Below, piece by piece: positions 49,201 to 61,326 of a stretch of 64,000 nt of DNA (position 1 is the first letter of the stretch; the number at the start of each line of letters is the position of its first letter). The notes under the pieces were generated by a model, which made no database searches, was not told the origin of the DNA, and saw nothing but the letters and a program-made list of their open reading frames with translations. This stretch comes from Scortum barcoo (taxonomy: Eukaryota > Chordata > Actinopteri > Centrarchiformes > Terapontidae): the NCBI GenBank assembly GCA_023238725.1, contig CM041540.1:7354001-7418000 (forward strand), given 5' to 3'. A program made the translations under genes and the position numbers.

Positions 49201-52110
49201 ATCCGATCTCATGCGATTGAGTGAAAAGCAGAAAATGTGCAAGGAAGAAAAAAAAAAGAAAAAAAAAAGGAGAGGAGGGTCGAGAAGAAGGAGACACAAA
49301 GAGGGGAGGAGGGTTTCCACTGGATCCAGGTAGACGTGGAGTTGTGATACGGGGTCAGGGTCCTGCTGGACCGTAGGGAGGTGCTGGTGAGCTCCCTGCC
49401 CAGGCGAAAGCTCTTCCATTCTGGACACGCACTGAGCCAGTAGAGCCTGGATGCATCCTTCAAGCTCTCCCTCCTCCCCTTCACTACACTTCCCCCACCC
49501 CTCCTCCCAGCCCTCCCCTCTCATCCCCCTCCTCCTGCTCGTCTTTCCCAGGCCCTATGGGTGCAGTGCCACGTTGCTGAGTGAACTTATTAAAGTGAGG
49601 GAGAGAGGGAAAAGGGAAAAAAGTGCAAAGCACCTCCACGTGGGCTAATGCATTTTCTGCACTTTTACCTTCTTTCTGCTTTTCCCCTTATAGGAAAAAT
49701 CTGTTTCTTCACTTATCATTCCTTACATATTTTTTTTCCCAGGCTCGCGGTCGAGACAAACACTCACATTATTGCAAAAGAAGTTTATAAGCATTTTCGC
49801 TTCTCTGTGAAAATCTTATGACTCACGCCTGTGAGCGCAGATGTGTTTGTATGAGTGTGCGGTGCTTTGCATTGCTGAGTTTCCAGTCTGGTGTGAGCTT
49901 TAAATACACAATTCTTTCCCACAAGTTAAACTCCCTGAAGCATATGCATTTTAAATGCCACAATTTCTTTTTTGGCAACTGGAAAGAGACCAAATTCAAT
50001 AACCTAATATTTTCTGTATCTCATTTTACACACTTACAAACAGAGGTTGCCCTCTTCAAAAGTATTTTCCTATACATTATTGCCATCTAGTGGATATCTT
50101 GCTAACAGCACATTTACATTTCATAACTGAGTCTTTTGTATTGGCATATTTACAGACCTAACTGCATGGGAGCTTTGTAAGAAACATAAGGAGCTATATC
50201 CTGCAGTGGTAAATAAACACACATTAGTCTTGGCAATAAAATCTTCTGGCACATCTAATTTTTCTTGTTTATTCATGAAATAGGCAATTTCATATTCTTT
50301 ATCATTATTGTTCTTTATATTTCTGTATTATAGAGGCTAAAGTGAATCTTATCTTGCAGATTGGATATAAAAAAAGTTTGGATTTAATGACACAAAATAC
50401 AGGTGCATTTTAGTCTTACGTATATCATCATGTCACCATTTATAAGATGGTGTTTGTTTTAGACTGTCGTTCTTCATTTTCAACATTTGAGATTATACAG
50501 ATCCTGACAAGTTAATGATATTCTTGTTCCCATGTAAATCCCCTGGGGGAATTGTCGACGCACAAACACGGTAGAAAAACAACAACCTTGGCTGATTTGT
50601 TTATGGAAAACAGTGAAAATGCTCTGCAGTGGAACATTTGGACCAGTGTCCATTTATGAGCATGGGAAAACTGACTTTGGAGTGTTAAACTGTTTCATCT
50701 CTCTGCTGCCAGTTAATTCTGTCCAGTGTTTCCCCTTTTCAATAAATACCAGGCAGGGATGATGGCACAAACAAAACTCAAATAAAATCCAACTTGAGGG
50801 AAACTCAAACAACTAATAGAAGATTTGTGTTTTATTAGAACTCGGTATAAAGAACTCTGTACGATATGTTCGGCAAATGAGTTCAGGCATAAACATTTGT
50901 CGTTTATGTTCAATGTAAAAACAGCTGATTCCAATCAATGAGCTCATCAACATGAACACAGAATCAGAGTCCATAGAAAGGGAACACAAAGCTAAGAGAA
51001 ACCTACATCATACAAATTTCCACATAATGTTGGAGAAATATAAACTCACAAAGTAAAAAATACATAGTAAAGAAAATATATATATTTATACTTGGATCCT
51101 GACATTTACCAACAAGTATACAAAAGAAAACAAAATACCTTTCAGTCACACGCAGCTGTACATTTATATGAACTTATTTCTTAAGTAACAAGGATATTTT
51201 ATGCTTTACAGTCTGTAATCTATTATTTTTATTCAGTGTTTGCTATTTTTTATAATGTGGACACGTGGCTGATGGAAGGCTCTACTGACTCTAGATCTAT
51301 GTTCAAGCTGATTGCTCACTGATTTGAATCACCTGTCCTTTCCTCTATATATATCTCTCAAAAGAGTTGCTTGGCTTTTCTCCTGAAGGAGACAATATGT
51401 GGAGGAGATTTGATTTTTGGAAAGCAAACCTAAAAGTTCCCACACTAGGAACTTTTCAGCAGAAGCCACTTTATTTTTGTTTCATGCCACTCAGATGAAT
51501 GAAATGAGCGTCCGTTATCAGCTTTTGCAAAGTCACAATGAGCAGAGCTTGTTTGTACATGAATGAGTATAGAAAACTTTATTTCATTCACATCATTCAC
51601 ATTTCCAATATCTACACCATTAACCAAAAGCCAGTATATATGTGAATAAAAAAATCATCTTGCAGCCCTACCCTGAAATTGTTATAATACAGAAAGAAAT
51701 GTTTTCACATCACCCTTTTCACATTATCTGTGTCTGCTTATTATAAGCACTTATAATTTGTTATTTGGTCAGAACAAATGCTTTTTGACAACTGACTACT
51801 TAAGTGCACCACCAGGGATACATTTAAAATGTAAAACAAATGTGATACATGTGTCTGTGGTCAGGGTTAGGGTAGGGTAGGGTTCATAATAGGTTGTCAA
51901 TAGTGTAATACTTTGGCAATCACATAATTTTGGTTACCGGTAACTTGCTTAGATTATTCCTATTGCACGTACAGTAAAGCGTTGCTCTTCAAAACTTAAG
52001 ACATTTTGGCAGAAACAGTCCGTGTGATTAGAGTTAATGTCATAAAAGTAGCCAAAGAGTGAGGTTTGGGTGGGTTACAAACACTAAATTGAATTTCACA
52101 CATAATAAAT
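40216..52110. other. Intergenic region between LINE fragment and ECM2-like gene
   Basis: AT-rich sequence. It includes a three-unit minisatellite at 43980-44043, a coding-looking island with an acceptor at about 42865, and a purine-rich/GC-richer island at 49240-49560. No gene can be supported. The longest reading frames here show no family features. Confidence 0.5.
43980..44043. repeat. Three-unit minisatellite with palindromic cores
   Basis: Three units of about 21 bases run in tandem: 'ctcgtgagcatgagaacgtt', 'cttgtgagcacaagaaagtt' and a diverged 'gcgtgcccacttgagata'. The middle unit has CTTGTG/CACAAG arms. The motif resembles the palindrome-bearing sequence at 3330-3800. Confidence 0.55.
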
Positions 52111-52118
52111 ATATATTT

Positions 52119-52124
52119 TTTATT
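52119..52124 (-). terminator. Candidate polyadenylation signal of the ECM2-like gene
   Basis: AATAAA on the minus strand about 150 bases beyond the stop codon, the nearest canonical hexamer. It would give a very short 3' UTR. Confidence 0.4.
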
Positions 52125-52272
52125 AAGTTGGTCAGTTTCACCATTGGTTTCTGGCATAGTAATGGCATTCACCTCAAGTCAATACAAAGCACCATAAAAA
52201 TACATATTTTTTTTACTTGTGTACATAAATAATTCTAGCAGCATGTTTGTTTCCATGTTTTCCCCTGAATAT

Positions 52273-53365
52273 TCAGTAGAAGTGCACCACCTGGAATCCC
52301 CGTAAGCATCTGAAAGCCAGTGCATCCAGCTTGCCCATGTCAATTAAATTGTTTTCTAGCTGCACTCGCACCAGTCCACTGAGACTTTTATTACCCCAGC
52401 AAAAAGCATCACGGGGCACTGACTGAATCTTGTTGTGGGTGAGTGCGACTGAGTGCAGAGCATGCGGCAGCTGTCTGGGCACCTGGCGCAAGGTGTTGTG
52501 GCACAAGTCTAACTGGTGCAGGACAGGCAGTGTCCTGAAGGCCCCTGGTACCACTTTAAAGATTTTATTCCTAGCTAAACCCAGGTGTTCCAGGTTTTTC
52601 AAAGTACTGAAAACGGCTTTCTTTATGGAAGATATGAGGTTGCCCTCTAGATTCAGAGTTTTAAGTGAGCGGGGAAGGTGTCGTGGCACCTGTTTTAATC
52701 TGTTCCCCTCTAAGTTGAGGCTTTCCAAGTGAGTTGCATTGAGCAGAGAGTCCCTGAGAAGACCCTTGTTTGTCAGTCTGTTCGCACTCAGATCTAACAC
52801 CAGCAGCTCCGATGTGCCGTCAAAGGCTCCTCCGCGGAACTGTTCAATGAGGTTCCCTTTGAGGTAGAGCTCCTTGATGGACAGCGGTAAGCCCAAAGGA
52901 ACCGATGTCAGCTGGTTGTGATCCAGGTTCAGAGTGCGCAGGCTGCCCAAGGGAGAGAGCACTGCATTAGGAAGAGAGTGCGACCCATTCCCAAGGCTGT
53001 TGTTGCTGAGGCTCAATACCAAGAGGCCGGGGCACCTGGCCCAGGCGGCCTCAGACATCACACTTAGCTTGTTGTTGTCCAAACGAAGCTCCTCGAGAGA
53101 AACTGGAAGGTCAGTTGGCACACTTTCTAGGAGGTTCTTATCCAGGTAGAGGCGCTTTAGAGCCGGGATCCCCTCAAAGGCCCCCTCAATGGAACCATCT
53201 GTGAGCCGATTGTTGCTCAAAACCAGGAACTCTATAGAGACGTATTCATTGAGCAGGTCCAGCTGGATGCTGTCGATGAGGTTATTCATTAGGAGGATGT
53301 AGCGGGCATTATAGGGAATCCCGTAAGGAATCTTGTCCACACCTTTGTCTGAGCATTGGACCACT
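52273..53365 (-). CDS. ECM2-like LRR exon
   Basis: This 1093-base exon follows gtcttccag and encodes residues 603-966 and the stop at 52275-52273. It opens with VVQCSDKGVDKIPYGIPYNA, which resembles the start of class I SLRP LRR domains. All 14 repeats are in this exon. Repeats of about 21, 24 and 24-28 residues recur in order (for example LKRLYLDKNLLESVPTDLP, then LEELRLDNNKL, then LLVLSLSNNSL), the short-long-long supermotif of SLRPs. Confidence 0.92.
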
Positions 53366-55537
53366 CTGGAAGACAGTACACAATGAAAATAAGCATGCAC
53401 ATTGATCTGGGGCTACAGCTAAAGTATTATCTGGTTTTAAAATAACATTATTCTCCGTAATGTCTTACCTTCCATAGCAGGCACACTCAGGAGGACAGTA
53501 GTCATCCAAAAAGTAAGGAAAGTGTGTTGGTGTAATGACCTCCTTCATTTTTGATGGCTTTTGGGTTTTATTGTGCTTTTTCTTTTTCTTCTCCTGGGAC
53601 TTCATATTTGTCTTATTTTTACTGCCACTGTTGATTTTCGCTGGCCTCATCGAAGGTGTTTTGGCAGTCGCCAGCCGTGGTTTGGCTGCAGGTTTGGTCA
53701 GTTGTGGTCGTGTAGGAGGAGACGCTTTATTTCGCCTCGCCGTCGGTTTGGTGTCATTTTCCATCATTTGACCCGTTTTGGGTTTGCCTGTGGGCTGTGT
53801 CATGTTTGGTTTATGTGTAAGCTCAACCGGTTTAGCAGCAGGATTATTTTCATTTGACTTTGGCACAGAATTTGGCTCTTTGTTCTTCAAATGTTTGGTT
53901 GTGAGCTTTGCCTCTGTGTGTTTTGGCGTCGCTGCTCGCACCTCGGGTATATCTGGTTGAACAATGGTGTTCACTTCCCCTGTGGTTTGGATCGCCTTGT
54001 GTGCAGGCTTAAACATATTTTTCACCGTCACCTCATCTAAATCTGGGCTAGCCTTGACTTCCAGTTCATTCTGCTTGAGATGATGTCCAGGACTCTGTAA
54101 CACCTCAGTGAGGAGATCCTCAAACAGCAAGACGGACCTCGCCTCGCCTGAAACCACCGCTGAGACTGGGATGTGATTGGCTGTAGTGGGATTGGGACGA
54201 GTGACAGATGGTGGGAAGAAGTGAGGGCTAACTCTTGCGTGAGGGTTGGGAGGGTGAGAGGAGACTGGAGGAACTTGCGTGGGTGTAGCCAGAACCGATG
54301 GCGAGACAAAATGATGATGAACAAGAGGCGGAGAGCTGGGAGGATTTTGAGACTGAGTGATAATTTGAATGCTGGCAGGTATCTCAAACCCCTTCCCCAG
54401 CTGAGGGGATGTGCTTAAGGGATGTGTGAGGTTGCTAAGTACTTTGTGATTTTCCTTTTCCCTTTCTGTCAGTCCATTATGACCTGCATTTTCTATGTTC
54501 TCCCTTTCCTCATTTCCTCCTTTCTCTTCCACATCTGCCGTTAACATCTTTTCTACGTCCCAGTGGGCGTCCCCTCTAGTCTCCTCGTGAAGGCTAATCC
54601 CTGCAACCAGCTTGCTCTCTCTTTCCTCTTCTACTATTTCTTGCTTCACTTTATCCATTCGATCACTCTTCTTCAATTCCTCTAGCGTCTCGACATCCTT
54701 TCCCTTCTCATCTATCCATGTATTCAAACTATCAGCTGTTTTCGTGTTATCTGTCAGGACTACTTTTCCAGTCGCGCTCTCCTCCTTTGTCTCCTCATTC
54801 GGTCCATCTTCTCTCCTCTCCACTTCATCTGCTTTATCAGTGTCTAAATCATTAACCGTGTCAGCTAAGGTTTGTTCATCTCTTTTCCTTTCTTCCCCTA
54901 AAATTTCGGAAAGTGTCTCAGGAGTCATCCTTCCCTCCCTGCCTTTCTCATATCCCTGATTCCTCTCTAAGATTTCTCCTGTAGTCCCAGTGAAACCTGC
55001 TGTGAATTTTTCCTCCATCACTCTCTTTTCTGTGTTTGTCTCTGGAGTCAATCCTTCACTCCTTCGTTCCTCCTCTGCTTTCCCTCTTTCAATAAATTTG
55101 GCAGCCTTTTCTTTCTCCTTCACTGATATAGAAACATCTCTCAGCTGCTCACTTGTCTTCTCAGACTTGTGGTCTCTGTTTGGCCCAGCTATCTGCCTGA
55201 CTGTCAGTCCTACAGTACAAAACAGAGAGCAGACACTTAGATAATTTGATTAAGTATCGGTCACAAATTCTTTTCCTTTCAATAACTTATTGTTTTCTTA
55301 AAAAAACAAAAAAGAAAACACTACCATTACAAAAGTTGGCATTCCCTTTTGAAATGCTCATTAAATAATTAGCATAGAGGTGTTTATGACCTGTTGATGT
55401 AGGACTCATTTTCAAAAACTGATACGAAAATACATTTTGAAATGTTATGACAGCTTAATGTTATACTTACTGGGTTGCAATTTGTATGAAAATCCAGAAA
55501 CTGTGAGGAACGTCAGCAGCAATATGAGCACTTTCAT
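52273..55537 (-). CDS. Secreted class I SLRP-type protein, extracellular matrix protein 2-like
   Basis: The coding exons 55537-55471, 55209-53469 and 53365-52273 join with GT-AG introns into 2901 bases, 966 residues. Residues 1-17 are a signal peptide (MKVLILLLTFLTVSG). Residues 52-275 are acidic with an RGD at 234-236, 290-372 are Pro/Ser-rich, and 450-580 are Lys/Thr/Pro-rich with a five-Lys run. Cys594, 598, 600 and 607 form the class I CX3CXCX6C cluster. Fourteen LRRs follow, and Cys925 and Cys956 close an ear-type end (FRCLRGFQVVHFY). Sequons occur in the LRRs (NNS, NGS, NAT, NKS). Human ECM2 also combines an acidic region, an RGD and about 15 LRRs, but it has a von Willebrand C domain not seen here. 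A matrix or adhesion role is inferred. SLRP membership is secure; ECM2 assignment is moderate. It could be the ECM2 relative called ECMX or a teleost-specific paralogue. Confidence 0.8.
53469..55209 (-). CDS. ECM2-like large N-terminal exon
   Basis: This 1741-base exon follows gtactgtag and ends ggaag|gtaaga. It encodes residues 23-602 plus two bases: the acidic segment, RGD, Pro/Ser-rich and Lys-rich regions, and the first three cysteines of the cluster (DDYCPPECACYG). The low-complexity composition suggests a disordered extracellular arm. No Ser-Gly in a strongly acidic setting was seen, so there is no clear glycosaminoglycan site. Confidence 0.88.
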
Positions 55538-55542
55538 TTTAT
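55471..55542 (-). CDS. ECM2-like signal-peptide exon
   Basis: It follows ttttgtcag at 55543 and ends acccA|gtaagt at 55471. It encodes MKVLILLLTFLTVSGFSYKL plus Gln-Pro and one base, from the ATG at 55537. The five bases before this ATG continue in frame into an upstream ATG when joined to the proposed first exon, which would add Met-Ser-Asp-Lys. Confidence 0.85.
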
Positions 55543-55922
55543 CTGACAAAAGACATGAAAAATCAGGATTTAAGATGAGAAACGAGTACGAATGAGCGCA
55601 TAAAGGACAAGATTCTCAGATTTTATTTTTTGATTATCTTTAAATGGTTTTAATCTTGACGTTCTGCCTCTAACAGCTCAAAAACATACACTCCACCTTG
55701 AAGACAACATAATTACTCGTACTCCACCCCAGATAAGTCAGTTTAGAGTTCTGCTGGTGGACGTGCATAAGATTGAACACTGGCAAACAAAAGGATATAT
55801 TTGCTCAGACGAAGTAAATCCAATGTTAACAAAAGCCATTATCATACAGAGCAAAGATAGGAGAGGTTTCAGATAATACAACAACGCTATTGTCCAGTCA
55901 GCTTGATTTGAGAGTTGCTTAC

Positions 55923-55980
55923 CTGACATGTTTGCAGCCTCCTTGTACGTCAAAGCAGAGTTCTTGCATTCGTCAGTGTT
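55923..55980 (-). other. Putative first exon of the ECM2-like gene
   Basis: A consensus donor, atgtcag|gtaagc, ends at 55923, 380 bases upstream of the signal-peptide exon's acceptor. It includes ATG TCA G at 55929-55923; splicing would read Met-Ser-Asp-Lys in frame with the next ATG. Both ATGs have an A at -3. The 5' boundary is unknown and no TATA box is clear. Confidence 0.5.
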
Positions 55981-58490
55981 ATCCTGTTGACCCTACACCT
56001 GCCTCTCCGCATGGACTGACCAGAAGTCCAGAAGAAACGGTACAACCTTTGAACCGGACTCACCCCCCCACCTCCAGCGGCACAAAGATGACTTTAATGA
56101 TCTATTTCAGTGCCCTCTTTCTCCATGGAGAGTTTTTTCCACACACACACTCGGGGGCGAGCCACAGGTAATGACTCCTCCAAATGCCTTTATCTGGAAG
56201 AGGATTCTCACACTTACCCTCAACGTCAGAGGAATCTGAAGGATCAATAGCGGGAAAGAGGGGCAACTTTAGGGGAAGAGGGGTCAGAGGTGACGGCTGT
56301 TATTTTACAGTGGCTACTATTTGCTGCGCCGCAGGGAGACATTAGCATCTCAGTGGTTATATGGGGGTGACAAGTAGCACCTGGAAACTGCTTGGCCTTT
56401 GACCCTTATGTTAATAATGTGCTGTGCTTCAGGAAGTCTGGGGGACTGCTGATGCTAATGAGTAACTTTATAGAAATGTTGTTCTTGCAGTCAAGGTTTG
56501 GTTGCATTTTATGTTCTCTTCTTGAATGCGCAATTCTGATACTTTTTTTTTTTTTTTAAATTAAAGAAATTTGATTCCTGAATGAGTCACATGCAATGAA
56601 TGGAGCTCGTTTGTTCTGGATTTTAAATGATCATGGTATAACTTTTTCGAACTAGGTCACAAATTTGAGTTGGTACAAGATCTTCAGTGATGTTTACTGA
56701 TGTGGTTTGAAAACAAGGATTTAGATTATGGACATTTTAAAATAATTGTAGTGATAACTGTAAGACTGTGTATCCATCAAACTACAGCTGACACCTCAAA
56801 ATATCTCAAACTGAAAGATATTCCTTGATGTAATGATATGAAGCAGATAAAAACTGTAAACATTAACTTGTGAACGGCTGAAATCAGAAAGTATTTTGGC
56901 ATTTCTGCATTAAAAATGAATTAAATAAGTAAACTACTACTAAAAATGGTTGCAGATAAATTTTCTAATGCTTAATGAATCAATTGATTGACTCATGTTT
57001 ATGATTCGATACTTTAATATATTTTCAGATTTCTTTTCAGTTTATTAGTCTCATTAGATTTACTGCCCACCATTGATACCAGTAAAATGCATCTACTTTT
57101 GAAACACATGAGAAAATACTATATGTGACACTGCAGATGTTTTCTTCCCTTCTCAGCTGCACTATCTATATTTGTGTGGGAAGAAAAAGTGTTTGTTCAG
57201 TTCCAGCAATCAGGCGTCTTTTTCTTTCTTACAGCCCACTGGCTCTCAGAATAGAAGAATATCAAGCTCTTATCTGTGTTTTTTTTTTTATGTTGTCATC
57301 ACATTGTGCATCATGTCGGCACACACACGAGGCCAAGCATTCCTTCTCGACTATCCCAGGGTCTAAATCTGTCATTTCTGTAACTGTATCGGAAACATAG
57401 ATATGAAGGGCTTGCATACGCACGCAAACCAAGACAAAGTTCACTTACATCAACACATTTATTTAGTAGCTTTGGAGCAGAATGTGTAGCGTCAGAAAGA
57501 AAATAAGTCTAATGTCTTTAGGTGATTTGTTGTATTGGGTTGTAAACTTTGATCCTTCTGAGTAACTTGATAAGTAACTTCTGATGTAACTGATAACTTT
57601 TCTGAATTAAAACCCAGAATCATTTCATTGATTGATGCTAAAACAGCTGATCTTTTGATCCAAATAAACTCAGCAAAACTGCTTTTTGAACTGAGGACAA
57701 CACACATAAACACAAATTCTTTAAATGCTGACATCTAGTGTGCAAAATATGAACTGTGCATGGGCAGAAACAGAACTGCATTAGCTTTAAAGACCACAGA
57801 GAGGCAGCATACACCCATGCATAAGTGCTTGAGTTGCACTGAGAGAGCCTTGTATTGCATAACATTACATGGGAAAATACAGCAGATGGGTTTAAATGTT
57901 TTGTCTATGTTGGTGCCCAAATCGATTCTGCGCTACCGTGAAAAGAGAAACAACATCCATATGAATACTGAGTGACAGGAGAAGGAGACAGGTTGAAATA
58001 AAAGCCCATTAAAAGACGTCTCCTAACACCTTGAGCTGTGGCATCTCATTTCCTGTCGAAGGTGATGTAATGTATAGAAAGGGGGTGTGAAAAGCAGCAA
58101 TAATGGAAGAAACAGAAAGGTGGGGGAGGATTCTTATTAGACCTGCACCTGTTTTGAGCTAAAAATACCTGTTTGTCTCTGTATTTAGGCCTACTGTTGT
58201 TACCATTGAAAACTGGTCATTTTCCTCCCCTTTTTATGACAAATAACATTTTTAGAGAGAAATTGTGACATTTTTTCAGCATCTCAACACCTTTCAGGAA
58301 AAAAAAACTTTGTCTCTTTATCTAGGGCTTCAAAAATCCCTTTCGCAGACAAAGCTCATGATATAAAATCTCTGTCTGGACTTTCGCCTTCTAGCTAAAT
58401 CACTTCTACAGTTGGATGATTGTTCTCCAGTGCATCCAGATGCCCTGACAGCTGCCCAGCGGCCTCACCAGTTGCCCTTACCCTTCAATG

Positions 58491-58517
58491 TTTATTTATT
58501 TATTTATTTATTTTATT
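58491..58517. repeat. (TTTA)n microsatellite
   Basis: About six TTTA units in a row, followed by ttcc and unique sequence. Confidence 0.85.
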
Positions 58518-59725
58518 CCTTGGCACAGCCCCAAATGTAAGGAAAATAATTTTAAATGATGAAAGAATAATATTTTTCCTTCAAGGTCATATGGGTCTCT
58601 AGTGGCATTTACAGATGTGTTAAAAATCTGGTAGCCTTTAGGTTATCTGGTAGCCTTAAAAGTTCATTTTCAGTCCTTTTTTTTTTTTTTTCTGCTGGAT
58701 AATATAAAACGACTCATTCATAGCTCTGTCTCCTAGCTACGTTGGATAAATGATGAGCTCAAAGGTGAAGACAAAGCTGAAACCGAGGTATGTGTCATGG
58801 GTTTGTCACCAAAAAACTGAGGTCAGGGCAGGTAAGTGTTGAATTTGCACAAGGTTTCGGTCTAAATGGGTATATGTGTGTCAATGGGGGGGGAGTATGA
58901 AGGAGTAAATATGACTGTGATTTTAGTTATGGGCGGCGGGCACCAAAGAGCTCTTTGTGGTAATTAATGACAATATTAACACTGCTTGCCCTGGGTGGTT
59001 TTAAAAAAACATAATATAATTTACTGTAAAGAGAACAAACATCAATATTATAGGACTAGAGGGCATGAATGACAGACAACAAATTGTGAAAAAAAATGAA
59101 AATGGTGGGGAATGGGCAGCCGAAGGAGAGGGTTTGAGTGACAACACGGCTGTGTAAGAAACAAGCCCTCCCCCAAACTATCCCATCTGCTCAGAGCTTG
59201 ACTGCGGGCAATAGCGGTGGTGGCGACGGCAGGAGGGGGGTTAAGAAGGGCAAAGGTCACAGACAGTGATCAATTTGTTGGCTAAGAGCGTCAGACCCAC
59301 ATGCAGTGTGTAACTCTCTGGACAAAAACACACAATGGGAATGGACTTTGCTTTCCTGGAGGAGCATATTCCTTTCAGCTCACGCGTCCAAAATAAAAGA
59401 ATTTAGCAGAATGTGCAGATTTGATTTTCTAATGTAGTCTAATGTCATGGTTTTGTGCTTTGAGATATTTAAATAAAATGGAAGGCTTATCAAAGTGTTA
59501 TAATAATAATAAAGAAAAGATTATTGTGGGAGCAAAGTGCAGTGTGCAGATTGTACACACATGCTGTGTTTGTCATTTCTTTTTTTTTTTAAATAGTTTC
59601 CACTTTACATAGCAGTAATAGTTGTGCTATCAGGCATGTGAGGATAAAGTAAACATTAACAAACATCGACTGTTCCAGCTCAGAGACTTGGTACTGTCCA
59701 GGGTGGTTAGTAATTGTGTGTGATT

Positions 59726-59761
59726 GAACATTTTGGATGTTCATGAACATCCAAAATGTTC
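59726..59761. repeat. Perfect 36-bp palindrome without spacer
   Basis: Eighteen bases, GAACATTTTGGATGTTCA, are followed at once by their exact reverse complement. The flanking bases do not extend the match. The arms contain GAACA and TGTTC words. Confidence 0.97.
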
Positions 59762-61326
59762 TTTAGAAAATGCCAGACTGTGCTCTCTTGACCGTACTGA
59801 AGTGTTCTAATGTCAAGATGAGATGTCAAGTGGGGGGGAAAAAAAGAAAGTCAGGTCAATTTAATTTTAATTTTTAAGAGGCTGTTTTTCTGTTTTTCTC
59901 TTTCATGTTTTTCTTTCTGCATCCAATTTTTTTCCCTTCCCTGAGAGGGTTGGAGTCATCATGAGCAGAGGCCTCACAACTGTCTGTAATGCTGTGTTGT
60001 CTTAACCCTGCCTAGAATAGCTCCACCAAATTAAACCTGTGTTTTTGTTTTAGCGCGGACTGTTTGTGTGTCAGAAAATTCACCATGGCAAGAGGCTTTG
60101 GAGAAAAAATGGGATGATGATGATGATGAGGGAGGAGAGCTTGGGGATGAGGATGAGAAATGGAAATTTTTTTTTTTTACAAACAGCTCTGAAGTTTGAG
60201 AGAGCACTCCCTTGAAATCAAAGGCTGAAACTGGCACAGAGGACATTTGTTTGGTGTTGATGAAGCTTATCTAACAGCTCTGCAGGTCAGTCAGGTCCTC
60301 ATAAACAGCACACCCACGGTTAGGACGGGTTGATCAAAACAAGGTCAAGTCAGGAGAAGCTGGCGTAACACTGCACACACTCAGGAAAAAATACCAAATT
60401 AACATTTTTTTTTTATCTTCCCGTTTGTGTGTCCAAGAAGACTCATCTCTAAAATGGACCCTCTCTTTGAAGAATACACCTCAGGAGGCATATTGATCAC
60501 TCACACACACAGACTCCCATGTACAAGTCCTCTTGCATCCTCTCAATTGATGTTTCCCATGGAGAAGACAACTGATCCATTAGTTGTTTTTTCCCCCTCT
60601 CTTTCACTCTAGAAGGAGTGTAAAAGTAACAATTTGAGGCAGCTTTGACATTTGGCCGCCGCATATTGTGCTGAAGCAGGAGCAATACTGAAGTGCTGCA
60701 GCAGAGCGGCTCCTTTTGTCCTTTAAATTGCTCCATTGTTCCCCCAGAGTGACTCATATGTTTCTGAAATCTCCATTTAGAGCACAAAGATGAAATTGCT
60801 CAGTGTGTGTGCTCATGCGTAGCAGATTATTGATGCTGCCAGCCACTATATGACGCATGTCAGCCTGGTCGATCAACTGGTCTGCACTATTAGACTCCAC
60901 ATCCTCTCACTTCTGCCTTCTTAGTCTCCACACCGGCACAGCTGCACTTCTACGTGCAGCATTTACAATCTGTGGATGCAACAAGTGTGAAATACGTAGG
61001 TGGAAAAATGTACAGGATGTATATAGGGGTTGTATTGTTTCAGCAGGACATGGGGACAGATGGACAAACAATGTTTTGCTGGGTGATGTGGGTCATTGGT
61101 CTGGGTTAACAATTCTCCAACGCTATTAAGCAATCTGTGACACTGCAAAACAAGGCTGTGACAGACAAGGTTAAAGTTAAGAGTTTTTATTCCCTCTTTC
61201 CTCTCCGGACTTAAAGCTGCTCTGATCAGTCTTTTCAGTATAAATCAAATAAAGATGTGCAATTGAAAGGAGTCACCTGTATCGAAGAATCCACCGAGAA
61301 TTATCACTCAAATCTGCAAAATCTTC

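Noticed and set aside
51860..51885. Telomere-like 'ttagggtagggtaggg'
   Set aside because: Only two or three imperfect units are present; it is too short to be an interstitial telomere block.
53535..55244. Plus-strand open frames opposite the ECM2-like gene
   Set aside because: They are antisense shadows of the coding exon; Ser/Phe-rich sequence mirrors its Glu/Lys codons.
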